Assembly (NCBI GenBank): GCA_036924085.1
Contig: JAVGWX010000001.1
Location: 3,948,200-4,012,199 of the forward strand
Origin: Ariolimax columbianus
Lineage: Eukaryota > Mollusca > Gastropoda > Stylommatophora > Arionidae
Reading direction: 5' to 3'
DNA: 64,000 nucleotides
Under the pieces are notes generated by a model. The model was not told where the DNA came from. It saw only the letters and a program-made list of their open reading frames with translations, and searched no databases. How positions within the stretch are numbered: the stretch's first letter is position 1; each line of letters starts with the position of its first letter. Positions 63,986-64,000 of the stretch are shown piece by piece. The translations under genes and the position numbers were made by a program.

Positions 63986-64000
63986 CGCCTTAAACTGATG

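Larger units (their letters stand above)
62269..64000 (-). mobile_element. hAT-type DNA transposon, 3' part (decayed)
   Basis: CAGTGGCGTAGCGACGG at 62269 matches the terminal inverted repeat style of hAT elements (CAGTGGCGTAGC...), followed by a C-run. At 63650-64000 the reverse strand encodes the transposase C-terminus, in the right orientation for this to be the 3' end. The element runs off the window. It contains the 42-bp array and two other repeats. Confidence 0.65.

Overview
The window looks like nuclear DNA of an invertebrate animal, most likely a marine lophotrochozoan such as a mollusc. It has spliced genes with GT-AG introns, several clades of non-LTR retrotransposon, tRNA-derived SINEs, piggyBac, hAT and mariner-like transposons, and a very heavy load of tandem repeats (about a third of the bases by hand count). 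The species call is inference. No bacterial operon, rRNA gene or CRISPR array is present.

The host genes are two paralogous major-facilitator transporters of the MFSD4 / sodium-dependent glucose transporter 1 (NaGLT1, SLC60) family, arranged tail to tail. Gene 1 (+ strand) appears complete in four coding exons: 9143-9304, 16687-16833, 22569-22707 and 33933-35041. They join in phase into a 518-residue, 12-helix protein, and an AATAAA directly abuts the stop codon. Gene 2 (- strand) shows its last two exons, 60852-60990 and 46607-47646. Its exon 3 has exactly the same length (139 nt) and intron phase as gene 1 exon 3; its first exons were not found and probably lie beyond position 64000.

Region by region: 1-9100 holds a 29-bp array, a perfect 33-bp inverted repeat, fragments of RTE-like, CR1-like and RNase-H-type LINEs, a mariner remnant, two SINE-like units and a 68-bp array. 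Intron 1 of gene 1 (9305-16686) is largely a broken RTE-like LINE into which a CR1-like LINE, an RNase-H LINE (14-bp target duplication) and a SINE (12-bp duplication) were inserted. Intron 2 (16834-22568) holds another RNase-H LINE and a 2.65-kb piggyBac element sitting at a TTAA inside a 42-bp tandem array. Intron 3 (22708-33932) holds two RTE-like LINEs, a SINE, a 68-bp array with 680-bp higher-order structure that grew from LINE coding sequence, and a non-autonomous LTR retrotransposon flanked by a 217-bp identical duplication.

From 35 to 46 kb, between the two convergent genes, lie seven or more tandem arrays and a solo-LTR-like copy. The last intron of gene 2 (47647-60851) contains a poly-G-rich array (49.5-51.1 kb) and a 9.2-kb satellite of 65-bp monomers with a 2,668-bp higher-order period. 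The right end (62.3-64 kb) is part of a decayed hAT element with further arrays in it.

The recurring theme is that several arrays (41/45-bp, 68-bp, 34-bp, probably 31-bp and 32-bp) are direct expansions of short pieces of retrotransposon open reading frames found in single copy nearby. Almost all long open frames here are by-products of repeat arrays, not genes.
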